Below are positions 54,495-62,315 of a DNA stretch of 64,000 bases, one piece after another. The DNA is from Sphingomonas chungangi. Its GTDB lineage: Bacteria > Pseudomonadota > Alphaproteobacteria > Sphingomonadales > Sphingomonadaceae. The notes beneath the pieces were generated by a model. It saw only the letters and a list, made by a program, of their open reading frames with translations, was not told the DNA's origin and did not search any database. Positions within the stretch are counted from its first letter, which is position 1. Every line of letters starts with the position of its first letter. The translations under genes and the position numbers were made by a program. The stretch lies in the NCBI RefSeq assembly GCF_013778325.1, contig NZ_JACEIB010000001.1:372001-436000 (forward strand), given 5' to 3'.

Positions 54495-54715
54495 AAGAGA
54501 CTGAAAAATATACATTTCCAGCTCGGATCGCCAAGACGTTTTACAGCGTGCTTTACAAACGCGCCCGCAATCCGCTCGCCGAGTGCCACAGCAACCTTGG
54601 CCTCGTCAACGCAGACTCGTCGGATTGTTCGTACGCACTCGGGGCCCCACCCCATCATGCCCGCGATTTCCGCGTCCGAGAGACCTTGAAGGTGGTTTCT
54701 CACGGTCTTCCTCAT
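54485..54715 (-). pseudogene. Possible tyrosine recombinase C-terminal remnant next to tRNA-Gly
   Basis: A 76-residue frame starting MRKTVRNHLQGLSDAEIAGM and continuing MGWGPECVRTIRRVCVDEAK. The run LSDAEIAGMMGW, then a helix with an R-x-x-x-VDEA step, resembles the end of phage-type integrases (the part around the last helices and, where present, the catalytic Tyr), but no Tyr is seen in the right place (VCVDE stands where a Y is common). It ends inside the tRNA 5' end. The region is less GC-rich than its surroundings. Could instead be a small unrelated regulatory gene. Confidence 0.4.
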
Positions 54716-54767
54716 CGTTGCACGATAACGGGTTGCAAGCCAAATCCTGGACCATCACGAAAAGATC

Positions 54768-56345
54768 ATGCGCGAGACTGATGCTACGCCCGCCCAGGAT
54801 GGCGACCTCCGACTGACCGACCGCCTTCCGGCGCCGCTTCGCGTCACAGCGCGCTGGTGGCGGATCAATGGCTCGGGTTCGGTCGATCACGCGGCAGTCA
54901 TCGAACGGGTTTGCGAAGAGAGCGGCTGGTCGCCGCGCTTCGCCTTCATGACGATCATGTCGGCCGGCATCGCCGTGCTGGGCCTGCTGCTGTCTTCCCC
55001 GGCGGTGGTGATCGGAGCGATGCTGATCTCGCCGCTGATGGGACCGATCATGGGGCTGGGCTTCAGCCTCGCCTTGTTCGACTTCAAAGAGATGCGCCGA
55101 TCGGTGACGGCGCTAGTCGTTTCAGCAGCGTTGGCGGTGATGTTCACTGGGCTCGTTGTGCTCTGCTCGCCGCTCAAGGCCGCGACGGCCGAGATTCTGG
55201 CCCGCACGCGGCCGAACCTGTTCGACCTGCTGGTCGCGCTCTTCTCCGCACTTGCGGGTGCTTTCGCGCTGATCCGTGGGCGCGGCGAGACGATCGTCGG
55301 CGTGGCCATCGCAACCGCACTGATGCCGCCGCTCGCGACGGTCGGCTATGGCCTCGCCACGGCCAACCTGTCGATTGCGGGAGGCGCCTTCGCCTTGTTC
55401 GGCACTAACTTCGTGACGATCGCGCTCTCGGCAACGATCATGGCACGGCTCTATGGCTTCGGACACCGGCTCTCCAGCCAGCAGAGCTGGCTCCAGACTG
55501 CGTTGCTGCTAACCGTCTTCGTGCTGATGGCGATCCCGCTCGCCATCTCACTCGACCGCATCGCGCGCGAGGCGGTGATCGCGACGCAGGTGCGCGGCGT
55601 GCTCGCCTCCAGCTTCGCCCGCGAAGCGCGCGTGACGCAGCTCGATATCGATTACGAGGCCGATCCGATCGCGGTGCGGGCGGTCATCATCGTGCCCAAA
55701 TCGAAGGCTCTGCGGACGGTGGTGCTAGCCGAGAGATTGCAGGCGAAGCTGAAGCAACCGGTTACGCTGCGCGCCGACCAGGTGCTCGTCGATCCGGCCT
55801 CGGCCGCGCTCGATCAGGAGAAGGCCGCATTCGCGCAAGCGCAGGAGCAGCAACGGATCCGCGAGGAAGGGACCGAGATCTCGCACCTGCTTGCCGTCGC
55901 CGCCGGCGTCGATCCGGGGACGATCACGATCGATCGGGACGCCCGGCGGGCGATCGCGGCGGCGCATCCGCTGCCTGGAGCCTCTCTTGCAGCCTATCAG
56001 GCGCTGGAGGCGCGGGTCGGCGCGCAGGCGCCGGGTTGGACGATATTCGTCGTCCCTCCGTCGGGGCTTGCTCTCTCCGATATCGGCTTCGCCCAGAATG
56101 TCGATGCCCTCGATGATGGAGCACAAGCGGCGCTAAGGATCGATACTTGGGCCGCACAACGCTGGAATTGGCCGGCGCTCGCGGTGCCGGGCCTGACCGA
56201 GCCGCATCCGGAGAGGCCAAATCTTGGGCAGCGCCGTGCGGCCGCAGTTGCCGGTGCGCTGCGCAGGCTGGGCTTAACGGTCGTGGCTGCCAAGGTTTCA
56301 GGCAACAACGCTACCATGCGGTTGCAGCAGGGCATGCCGGAATGA
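54768..56345 (+). CDS. DUF389 (TIGR00341-type) membrane protein
   Basis: A 525-residue protein. Residues ~55-270 hold about six membrane segments with the DUF389 hallmark IGAMLISPLMGPIMGLGFSL, GETIVGVAIATALMPPLATV and FALFGTNFVTIALSA. A long soluble C-terminal half follows with two beta-rich repeats (RAVIIVPKSKALRTV; LRADQVLVDPASAAL) and Ala-rich helices. The family's function is not established; a transport or stress role has been suggested. The next gene overlaps its stop (ATGA). Confidence 0.87.
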   Translation: MRETDATPAQDGDLRLTDRLPAPLRVTARWWRINGSGSVDHAAVIERVCEESGWSPRFAFMTIMSAGIAVLGLLLSSPAVVIGAMLISPLMGPIMGLGFSLALFDFKEMRRSVTALVVSAALAVMFTGLVVLCSPLKAATAEILARTRPNLFDLLVALFSALAGAFALIRGRGETIVGVAIATALMPPLATVGYGLATANLSIAGGAFALFGTNFVTIALSATIMARLYGFGHRLSSQQSWLQTALLLTVFVLMAIPLAISLDRIAREAVIATQVRGVLASSFAREARVTQLDIDYEADPIAVRAVIIVPKSKALRTVVLAERLQAKLKQPVTLRADQVLVDPASAALDQEKAAFAQAQEQQRIREEGTEISHLLAVAAGVDPGTITIDRDARRAIAAAHPLPGASLAAYQALEARVGAQAPGWTIFVVPPSGLALSDIGFAQNVDALDDGAQAALRIDTWAAQRWNWPALAVPGLTEPHPERPNLGQRRAAAVAGALRRLGLTVVAAKVSGNNATMRLQQGMPE

Positions 56346-56755
56346 AGCGGTTGCGAATGGCCTATTCCGGTGCCGATATCGCGCGGCTGACGATCGCGCC
56401 GCTTTTCGTGTTGGCAGGACTGATCCATCTCTCGCGGCCGGGCTTCTTCGCGCCGATGATGCCATCGCCGGTGCCTTATCCTCATGCGGTCATCATGCTG
56501 ACGGGGATCGCCGAGATCGTCGGGGTGATCGGCCTGTTCGTGCCGCGCGTTCGCGCGCTGGCCGGTGTCATGCTCGCGCTCTACGCGCTCTGCGTCTATC
56601 CGGTGAACATCCTCCATGCGGTCCATGATCTGTCAACCGGCACGGGTCTCGGCTGGGCGTATCATTATCCCAGATTGTTCGTCCAGCCGCTGATCTGTTG
56701 GTGGGCACTGGCAGCGGGTGGCCTGCCGCGTCGTCGGACTTCGAACCCGGGCTGA
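56342..56755 (+). CDS. DoxX-like small membrane protein
   Basis: A 137-residue protein with four hydrophobic segments: APLFVLAGLIHLSRPGFFAP, AVIMLTGIAEIVGVIGLF, ALAGVMLALYALCVYPVN and PRLFVQPLICWWALAAG. The layout of short DoxX/DoxD-type proteins (G-x-x-H-near-N-terminus, GIAEIxGxIGL) is clear. ATGA overlap with DUF389 puts it in the same operon. Function unknown in the family. Confidence 0.8.
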   Translation: MKRLRMAYSGADIARLTIAPLFVLAGLIHLSRPGFFAPMMPSPVPYPHAVIMLTGIAEIVGVIGLFVPRVRALAGVMLALYALCVYPVNILHAVHDLSTGTGLGWAYHYPRLFVQPLICWWALAAGGLPRRRTSNPG

Positions 56756-56839
56756 CACCGTCCGTGTGCATCCGGCGCGATTCTCTCTCCGTATCTTCCC
56801 TGCGCGTGAAGGGCGCGTGGTTACGAGGAGACGAGAGCG

Positions 56840-57313
56840 ATGCCCATCCGGAAACGGTATCTTCTGCCCTTTTTCCTCATTCTGGCGGCATCCCCGGCCC
56901 TTGCCGCAGCGACCTTCGCGCCCGGGCAATGGAACCATGAAACCCGGCTCGTCCAGGCGGATGTCCCGGGTATTCCCGAATGGGTGATCCGGATGTTCGC
57001 GGGCCACGGCAGCCGAAAGAGCTGCAACAGCGCCGTGCAGCTCAACAGCCATCCCGAAACGCTGCTGACGGCGGACGATGAGGCCGTGTGCAAGCTACGA
57101 ACGTTCTCGGCGGCGAACGGAAAGCTGGTGTTCGATACCTTCTGCACCAACAAGCGCTTTCCTGACGGGCTGCTCGTCGCGTCGCGCGGATCCTACACGC
57201 CGACATCCTACACCATATCGACGACCAGCACCGGCATGCGGAACGGCAAGCCCGTCCGTATCCTGACGACGGGCACCGGCAAGCATGTCGCCGATGCCTG
57301 CGCCAAGTCCTGA
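56840..57313 (+). CDS. DUF3617 domain exported protein
   Basis: A 157-residue secreted protein: signal peptide MPIRKRYLLPFFLILAASPA, cleavage near LAA-A, then FAPGQWNHETRLVQADVPGI (the W-E-x-x DUF3617 opening). Four cysteines are spread through the mature part (KSCNS, AVCKL, TFCTN, DACAK), suggesting two disulfides. Family function unknown. Ribosome site GAGGAGACGAGAGCG before the ATG at 56840. Next gene starts 8 bases after. Confidence 0.8.
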   Translation: MPIRKRYLLPFFLILAASPALAAATFAPGQWNHETRLVQADVPGIPEWVIRMFAGHGSRKSCNSAVQLNSHPETLLTADDEAVCKLRTFSAANGKLVFDTFCTNKRFPDGLLVASRGSYTPTSYTISTTSTGMRNGKPVRILTTGTGKHVADACAKS

Positions 57314-57320
57314 GCGGCCC

Positions 57321-57734
57321 ATGATCGGGACATGGATATCGGCGGCCCTTGCGACCGCGATCAGCTTCCTCGCGCTGGACTCGATCTGGCTGAGCTTCGC
57401 AGCGAGCCGGCTCTATCGTCCGAGGCTCGGATCGCTGCTGCTCGAACGGTTCAACGTGGCGCCGGCGGCTGCCTTCTACCTGATCTACCTCGCGGGTATC
57501 CTCACCTTTGCAGTCGCACCGGCGCTTGTGACAGGACGATGGACGACCGCGCTCCTGCGTGGCGCGATGCTCGGGTTGGTAGCTTATTCGACCTACGACC
57601 TCACCAATCAGGCCACGCTGCGCGGCTGGTCGGCCACCGTTACGATCGCGGATCTCTGCTGGGGGAGTTTCGTGACCGCAACGGCCGCGATGATCGGCTT
57701 CACCGTGGCGCGCTGGGTGCTCGCGCGCGGCTGA
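57321..57734 (+). CDS. DUF2177 membrane protein
   Basis: A 137-residue four-segment membrane protein with the DUF2177 core: LALDSIWLSFAASRLYRPRL, then PAAAFYLIYLAGILTFAVAP and AYSTYDLTNQATLRGW. Such genes often neighbour cyclopropane-fatty-acid-type methyltransferase loci, as here. The ATG at 57321 is family-consistent. The last 35 bases overlap the end of the convergent membrane gene. Confidence 0.85.
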   Translation: MIGTWISAALATAISFLALDSIWLSFAASRLYRPRLGSLLLERFNVAPAAAFYLIYLAGILTFAVAPALVTGRWTTALLRGAMLGLVAYSTYDLTNQATLRGWSATVTIADLCWGSFVTATAAMIGFTVARWVLARG

Positions 57735-58251
57735 GGGTCCAGAGGATCACCGCGGACAACGCGACCACGCTCGTCGCGTTCAGCCGCAGGAAGTGAGCGT
57801 ATTCGGATGCGTCGAAGCGCCCGAGCGGTGTGCCGTAATGGCCGTGCAGCAGGCCGACAAGGACGGTCACGGCCAACAACACGGCGCCAATCCGCCATTC
57901 GTGGCGTCGAAACGCAAGGCACGCGATAAGGCCGCACGGGATCAGAAACAGCTCCACATCCGACGCCTCGCCGAACGCCTTGGCGCTCAGGATACCGTTG
58001 GCGATGCCGGTGAGCGGCAGCATCGCCCGGCCGGCGAGCGCGTTTCGGCGGGCCATAGCGGGCACGGCGGCGAAGAAGGGCGTCGAGAGGAAGGTCCAGC
58101 AGGCCACCCGCCAGTCTCCGCCGACGATCCACCACAGATAGAGCGGGTAGAAAGGCTGGTTCGATGCCACCAACAGCGCGATTCGGTTGCACGCCGCCGT
58201 CAGGGGATCGGGATGCGCGGCATAGTCGCCGAGGTAACGGAGCGGGTTCAC
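57700..58251 (-). CDS. Integral membrane protein downstream of the CFA-like methyltransferase
   Basis: A 183-residue protein with about five hydrophobic segments (CWTFLSTPFFAAVPAMA, LFLIPCGLIACLAFR, IGAVLLAVTVLVGLLHG and TSVVALSAVILWTL). The N-terminus RYLGDYAAHPDPLTAACNRI is soluble. The GTG at 58251 overlaps the methyltransferase stop (GTGA), so it is the last gene of a three-gene operon with DUF1295 and the methyltransferase. Family not recognised; its tail overlaps the DUF2177 gene by 35 bases. Confidence 0.72.
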   Translation of the reverse strand: MNPLRYLGDYAAHPDPLTAACNRIALLVASNQPFYPLYLWWIVGGDWRVACWTFLSTPFFAAVPAMARRNALAGRAMLPLTGIANGILSAKAFGEASDVELFLIPCGLIACLAFRRHEWRIGAVLLAVTVLVGLLHGHYGTPLGRFDASEYAHFLRLNATSVVALSAVILWTLSRARAPSAPR

Positions 58252-59282
58252 GCGGGATCGGCGACCGGTCGCAGGCGATAATGGCTCACGCCCCATTCCT
58301 CGCCGCCCGCATGGCCGAACAGGCCGGCGGTCGCGAGATAGAAGAGGCGCCAGCGACGGCGCCACAGCTTCGCCTGATCACCATAGACCTCGCGCAGGAC
58401 GGCATCGACCTCCGTGCGATTGGCATCGAAGCGGGCGAGCCATTGCTCGGCGGTGCGCTGGTAGTGCCCGCCGTTCCAGCGCCATTGCTCCTCGATCTCG
58501 AAGCATTCCGGGAAATGCCCGATCAGGCCGTGGCTGGGCATGATGCCGCCGGTGAAGAAATGCTGCGCGATCCAGTCGGTCTGGTCCGCCTTGTCGAAGC
58601 GATAGGGCTGGCTCCGGTGGCTGAACACATGGAGGAACATCCGGCCCACCGGATTGAGCCAGCCCCGCGCACGGTCGAGCAGCGCCTTCCAGTTGGACAT
58701 ATGCTCGAACATCTCGACCGAGACGATCCGGTCGAAGGTGCCGGTCGACTGGAAGTCGTTCATGTCGGCGGTGACGACGAGGAGATTGGTGAGGCCGGCC
58801 GCCTCCGCTAGCGCCTCGATATGGCGCCGCTGTGGGGCGGAGTTCGACACAGCGACGATCCGTGAGCGCGGGAAGCGCGCCGCCATGAACAGGGTCAGCG
58901 AGCCCCAGCCGCAGCCGAGTTCGAGGATCGTCTGGCCATCGGCGAGCCCGGCATGGGCGATCGTCTCCTCGAGCGCGAGGATCTCGGCCTCGGCCAGCGT
59001 CTCGTGGCCGGTCGGATAGAGGCAGCAGCTATATTTGCGACGTGGCCCAAGCGTCAGCTCGAAGAAGCGCGGCGGCAGCTCGTAATGCTGCTCGTTGGCG
59101 GTGTCGGCGTGCTCGGCGATCGGATGATCGGCCATGGCGCGCGCGAAGGCGGCGTCGTTGTCTTGGGCCGAAGCGAGGCTGCGCCGGCGCGTGCCGACCA
59201 GGAATTCGACACCGGCGCGCGTCACGGCATCGGGCAACGGTGTCGCCTCGACGGCACGGATGGCGGCTGCGATCGGGTTCAT
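58248..59282 (-). CDS. CFA-synthase-like SAM methyltransferase
   Basis: A 344-residue methyltransferase of the cyclopropane-fatty-acid synthase superfamily. SAM motif ILELGCGWGSLTLFMAARFP and the partner FDRIVSVEMFEHMSNWKALL are present. HYELPPRFFELTLGPRRKYS CCLYP is the substrate-side motif in the CFA family (HYDxxxxFFxxxLdxxxxYSCAYW-type), here with a Leu-Tyr-Pro end. It probably methylates an unsaturated phospholipid acyl chain. The ATG at 59282 overlaps the DUF1295 gene stop. A second, longer CFA homologue lies at 62306, so the two may do successive or alternative methylations. Confidence 0.85.
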   Translation of the reverse strand: MNPIAAAIRAVEATPLPDAVTRAGVEFLVGTRRRSLASAQDNDAAFARAMADHPIAEHADTANEQHYELPPRFFELTLGPRRKYSCCLYPTGHETLAEAEILALEETIAHAGLADGQTILELGCGWGSLTLFMAARFPRSRIVAVSNSAPQRRHIEALAEAAGLTNLLVVTADMNDFQSTGTFDRIVSVEMFEHMSNWKALLDRARGWLNPVGRMFLHVFSHRSQPYRFDKADQTDWIAQHFFTGGIMPSHGLIGHFPECFEIEEQWRWNGGHYQRTAEQWLARFDANRTEVDAVLREVYGDQAKLWRRRWRLFYLATAGLFGHAGGEEWGVSHYRLRPVADPA

Positions 59283-60115
59283 GGGCGATCCTCTTCGGTG
59301 CGGGATTTGGGGATGGGCCAGAAAGCGCGGATGCGCCGCTGCGTCGCGCGGAAGGCTTCCCCCCGCGAGCGCAGCATGTGCGCTTCGAGCGGCGGGATGC
59401 CGGATACATGCACGAGCAGCCAGTACATGAAGGCCGGGCCGCTCAGCGCGAGCCAGCCCCAGCCGAAGCGCCCGTCGGGCCCGACGGCGATCACCGCGTA
59501 GGCCACCCAGCCGAGCCATTCGAAGAAATAGTTGGGATGGCGCGACAGACCCCATAGCCCTTGATCGCAGACACGGCGCCGGTTGGCGGGATTGGTGCGG
59601 AAGCTGCTGAGTTGCGCGTCTGCTACGGCCTCGCCGATGACCGCCGCAAGCAGGATGGCGGCACCAGCGCCGTCGCTCAAACCGAATGCGGGCGCCGGAT
59701 TGCGGGCCGCAACGAGGATCGATGCCGAAAGCAGCCACGCCGCGATCGCCTGGATCTGGAGGAAGCCGAAGAGGCGCCGGTCGAACCGATCCCCCCATTC
59801 ATGGCGCAACTCGGCGTAGCGTGGGTCGTCGTGGGCGCCCTTCGTCCTGAGCGCGATGTGCGTACCCAGCCGCAACGACCAACCGCCTACCAGCACCGCC
59901 ACCAGCCATTGCCGCTTGCCCGGCGGCCCGTCGATCGGCGCCAGAGCTACGACGACGCCGGCCACCCCTATCGCGTAGGACCAGATCACGTCGGTCCAGC
60001 CCGATCGGCCGGGTTTGCGGGCGATCGCCCATGCGCCGGCCATCGCGATCGAGAGCGCGACGGCGATCAGCGCGGACAGGATGACGGGGCCCATGCCAGA
60101 GATACGGGCGGTCAT
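59279..60115 (-). CDS. DUF1295 (steroid reductase-like) membrane protein
   Basis: A 278-residue protein with about six membrane segments and the C-terminal signature CDQGLWGLSRHPNYFFEWLG W typical of DUF1295, a 5-alpha-reductase/isoprenylcysteine methyltransferase-like fold. In other organisms such proteins reduce a methylene or double bond in lipids. It is coupled to the CFA-like methyltransferase (ATGA), suggesting it reduces the product, for example to a methyl branch. The ATG at 60115 faces the divergent FAD oxidoreductase operon. Confidence 0.85.
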   Translation of the reverse strand: MTARISGMGPVILSALIAVALSIAMAGAWAIARKPGRSGWTDVIWSYAIGVAGVVVALAPIDGPPGKRQWLVAVLVGGWSLRLGTHIALRTKGAHDDPRYAELRHEWGDRFDRRLFGFLQIQAIAAWLLSASILVAARNPAPAFGLSDGAGAAILLAAVIGEAVADAQLSSFRTNPANRRRVCDQGLWGLSRHPNYFFEWLGWVAYAVIAVGPDGRFGWGWLALSGPAFMYWLLVHVSGIPPLEAHMLRSRGEAFRATQRRIRAFWPIPKSRTEEDRP

Positions 60116-60141
60116 GAATTTAGGATGCCGCCGATTTTACG

Positions 60142-60167
60142 CTCATCCAAATCCGGCGTCGCTCCGT
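60142..60167 (+). promoter_or_regulatory. Candidate RpoE/ChrR-type promoter for the lipid-modification operon
   Basis: TCATCC at 60142-60147, 18 bases, then TA at 60166-60167. This resembles the Rhodobacter sphaeroides RpoE target TGATCC-N18-TA, which drives a cfa-type gene in that species. The FAD oxidoreductase start (60208) is about 35 bases downstream of the expected transcript start. One mismatch in the -35; no sigma or anti-sigma gene is in the window. Confidence 0.33.
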
Positions 60168-60207
60168 AGCTCTTTCAGGAACCGATCGAGAGAGGGTGCG
60201 GAACATC

Positions 60208-61527
60208 ATGCAGGCCGACGGGACGCTCGATATTGCGGTGGTCGGCAGCGGCATTGCCGGCCTGTCGGCGGCGTGGCTGCTGTCGCAGCGCCATCGCGTC
60301 ACGCTGTTCGAGGCGGACGATCGGATCGGCGGCCATAGCCATACGGTGATGGCGGGGGGCACACCTGTCGACACCGGCTTCATCGTCTATAACGAGCAGA
60401 CCTACCCGAACCTGACGGCGCTGTTTCGCCACCTCGACGTGCCGACCAAGCCGACCGAGATGACCTTCGCGGTTTCGCTCGATCGTGGGCGCCTCGAATA
60501 CTCCGGCACGGATCTCGGTGGCCTGTTCGCCCAGCGCCGCAACCTCGCGAGCCCTCGCTTCTGGTCGATGCTGCGCGATCTCGAGCGCTTCTACCGGCGC
60601 GCACCGCGCGATCTGTCGAGCATGGGGTCGGTCGGGCTCGGCGATTACCTGGATGGCCTGGGGTGCGGCGCGGCGTTCCGCGACGATCACCTCTATCCGA
60701 TGGCGGCGGCGATCTGGTCGACGCCGGTCGGCGACATTCCGGATTACCCGGCCGCCGCCTTCGTCCGCTTCTGCGAAAATCACGGGCTCCTCAAGCTCGG
60801 CCGCCGTCCCGTCTGGAGGACGGTCGATGGCGGCAGCCGGGAGTATGTTGCGCGGCTTACCCGGTCCTTCGCGGATCGGATTTCAATGGCGAAGCGCGTT
60901 CGGCGTATCCGGCGTCTGCCGGGTGGCGTGGAGATCGACGTCGGCGGTGGCGCGGAGCGTTTCGATCATGTCGTGATCGCCACCCATGCCGATCAGGCGC
61001 TGGCGATGCTGGGCGATGCCGATGCCCGCGAGCATCGCATTCTCGGCGCTTTCGGCTATCGCCGCAACGAGGCGGTGCTGCACTCCGACCCGTCGCTGAT
61101 GCCCAGGCGCCGCCGTGTCTGGTCGAGCTGGAACTATGCGTCGGAAGCTGGTGCGGGCGCACCGGCGCTTTCGGTCACCTACTGGATGAACCGTCTTCAA
61201 CGCCTGCCCGACGCGCATCCCCTGTTCGTGACGCTCAATCCGATCCGTCCCCCCGATCCGTCGCTTGTCCACCGCCGCGATATCTACGATCATCCGGTCT
61301 TCGATACGGCGGCCGGCGCTGCACAGGCCAAGCTCTGGTCGCTACAGGGCGTTCGCAATACATGGTTCTGCGGCGCCTATTTCGGTGCGGGCTTCCACGA
61401 GGACGGGTTGCAGGCGGGGCTGGCGGTGGCCGAGCAGCTTGGCGGCGTGCGGCGGCCGTGGAGCGTCGACGGAGAATCCGATCGCATCCAGATCACGCGA
61501 CCGGCCGACTTGGCGGTCGCCGCATGA
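60208..61527 (+). CDS. FAD-dependent oxidoreductase (amine-oxidase/desaturase-like)
   Basis: A 439-residue flavoprotein. Dinucleotide motif IAVVGSGIAGLSAAWLL at residues ~9-25, then RIGGHSHTV and TGFIVYNEQTYPNLTALFRH; the C-terminal FAD region is WFCGAYFGAGFHEDGLQAGL. This family regularly accompanies DUF1365 and CFA synthase genes and is thought to act on fatty acyl chains. The ATG at 60208 is preferred over GTG at 60196. Its stop overlaps the DUF1365 start (ATGA). First gene of a three-gene operon. Confidence 0.88.
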   Translation: MQADGTLDIAVVGSGIAGLSAAWLLSQRHRVTLFEADDRIGGHSHTVMAGGTPVDTGFIVYNEQTYPNLTALFRHLDVPTKPTEMTFAVSLDRGRLEYSGTDLGGLFAQRRNLASPRFWSMLRDLERFYRRAPRDLSSMGSVGLGDYLDGLGCGAAFRDDHLYPMAAAIWSTPVGDIPDYPAAAFVRFCENHGLLKLGRRPVWRTVDGGSREYVARLTRSFADRISMAKRVRRIRRLPGGVEIDVGGGAERFDHVVIATHADQALAMLGDADAREHRILGAFGYRRNEAVLHSDPSLMPRRRRVWSSWNYASEAGAGAPALSVTYWMNRLQRLPDAHPLFVTLNPIRPPDPSLVHRRDIYDHPVFDTAAGAAQAKLWSLQGVRNTWFCGAYFGAGFHEDGLQAGLAVAEQLGGVRRPWSVDGESDRIQITRPADLAVAA

Positions 61528-62315
61528 CGGGCAACTCCGCCCTCTACGTCGGCCACGTCATGCACCGCCGGACGCGGCCAAGATCTCATCGGCTGCGCTA
61601 CCGCATCTTCTCGCTGCTGCTCGATCTCGACGAGATCGACATGCTGGCGGCGAGGCTGATGGTCTTCTCGCGCAGTCGGTTCAACCTCTTCTCATTCCAC
61701 GATCGTGATTATGCTGCCGGTACGCGAGAGCCGCTGCGGGCGCAGGTCGAGCGACATCTCGCCTCCGCGGGCATGGATCTTGGCGGAGGGGCCATCCGGC
61801 TTCTCACCATGCCCCGTATCCTCGGCTTCGCGTTCAACCCGCTGAACGTCTATTTCTGCCATGACAGCGGCGGGGCGCTTCGGGCCGTGCTCTATGAGGT
61901 GAACAACACCTTCGGGCAGCGGCACAGCTATCTCCTGCCGGTCGAGCAGGTAGCCGGCACCGTCCGGCAGGGCTGCGCCAAGGATTTCCACGTCTCGCCC
62001 TTCATGGGCATGGACATGCGCTACGCTTTCCGACTGACGCCGCCGGATCAGCGCCTGTCCCTTGCCATCACCGGTTCCGACGGGGAGGGGCCGATCATCA
62101 CGGCGGTCCACAGCGCCGCGCGCAGACCGTTGACTAATGCCCAGTTGCTCAGGGCCTTCGCCACCCACCCGCTGCTGACCTTCAAGGTTGTCGGCGGCAT
62201 CCTGTGGGAAGCGCTCAGGCTCTGGATCAAGGGAGTGCCGGTGCAAGATCGGCCGGCGCTGCCCATTCAACCCGTCACCATCGTGAAAACGCCGCAGGAG
62301 GCCGCATGCATCTGA
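61524..62315 (+). CDS. DUF1365 domain protein
   Basis: A 263-residue protein: ALYVGHVMHRRTRPRSHRLR YRIF is the DUF1365 start, followed by FNLFSFHDRDYAAG, MPRILGFAFNPLNVYFCHDS, VLYEVNNTFGQRHSY and KDFHVSPFMGMDMRYAF. Cys/His-rich conserved turns suggest metal or lipid binding, but the family has no confirmed activity. It is conserved between an FAD oxidoreductase and a CFA synthase. Overlaps both neighbours (4 and 10 bases). Confidence 0.92.
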   Translation: MTGNSALYVGHVMHRRTRPRSHRLRYRIFSLLLDLDEIDMLAARLMVFSRSRFNLFSFHDRDYAAGTREPLRAQVERHLASAGMDLGGGAIRLLTMPRILGFAFNPLNVYFCHDSGGALRAVLYEVNNTFGQRHSYLLPVEQVAGTVRQGCAKDFHVSPFMGMDMRYAFRLTPPDQRLSLAITGSDGEGPIITAVHSAARRPLTNAQLLRAFATHPLLTFKVVGGILWEALRLWIKGVPVQDRPALPIQPVTIVKTPQEAACI

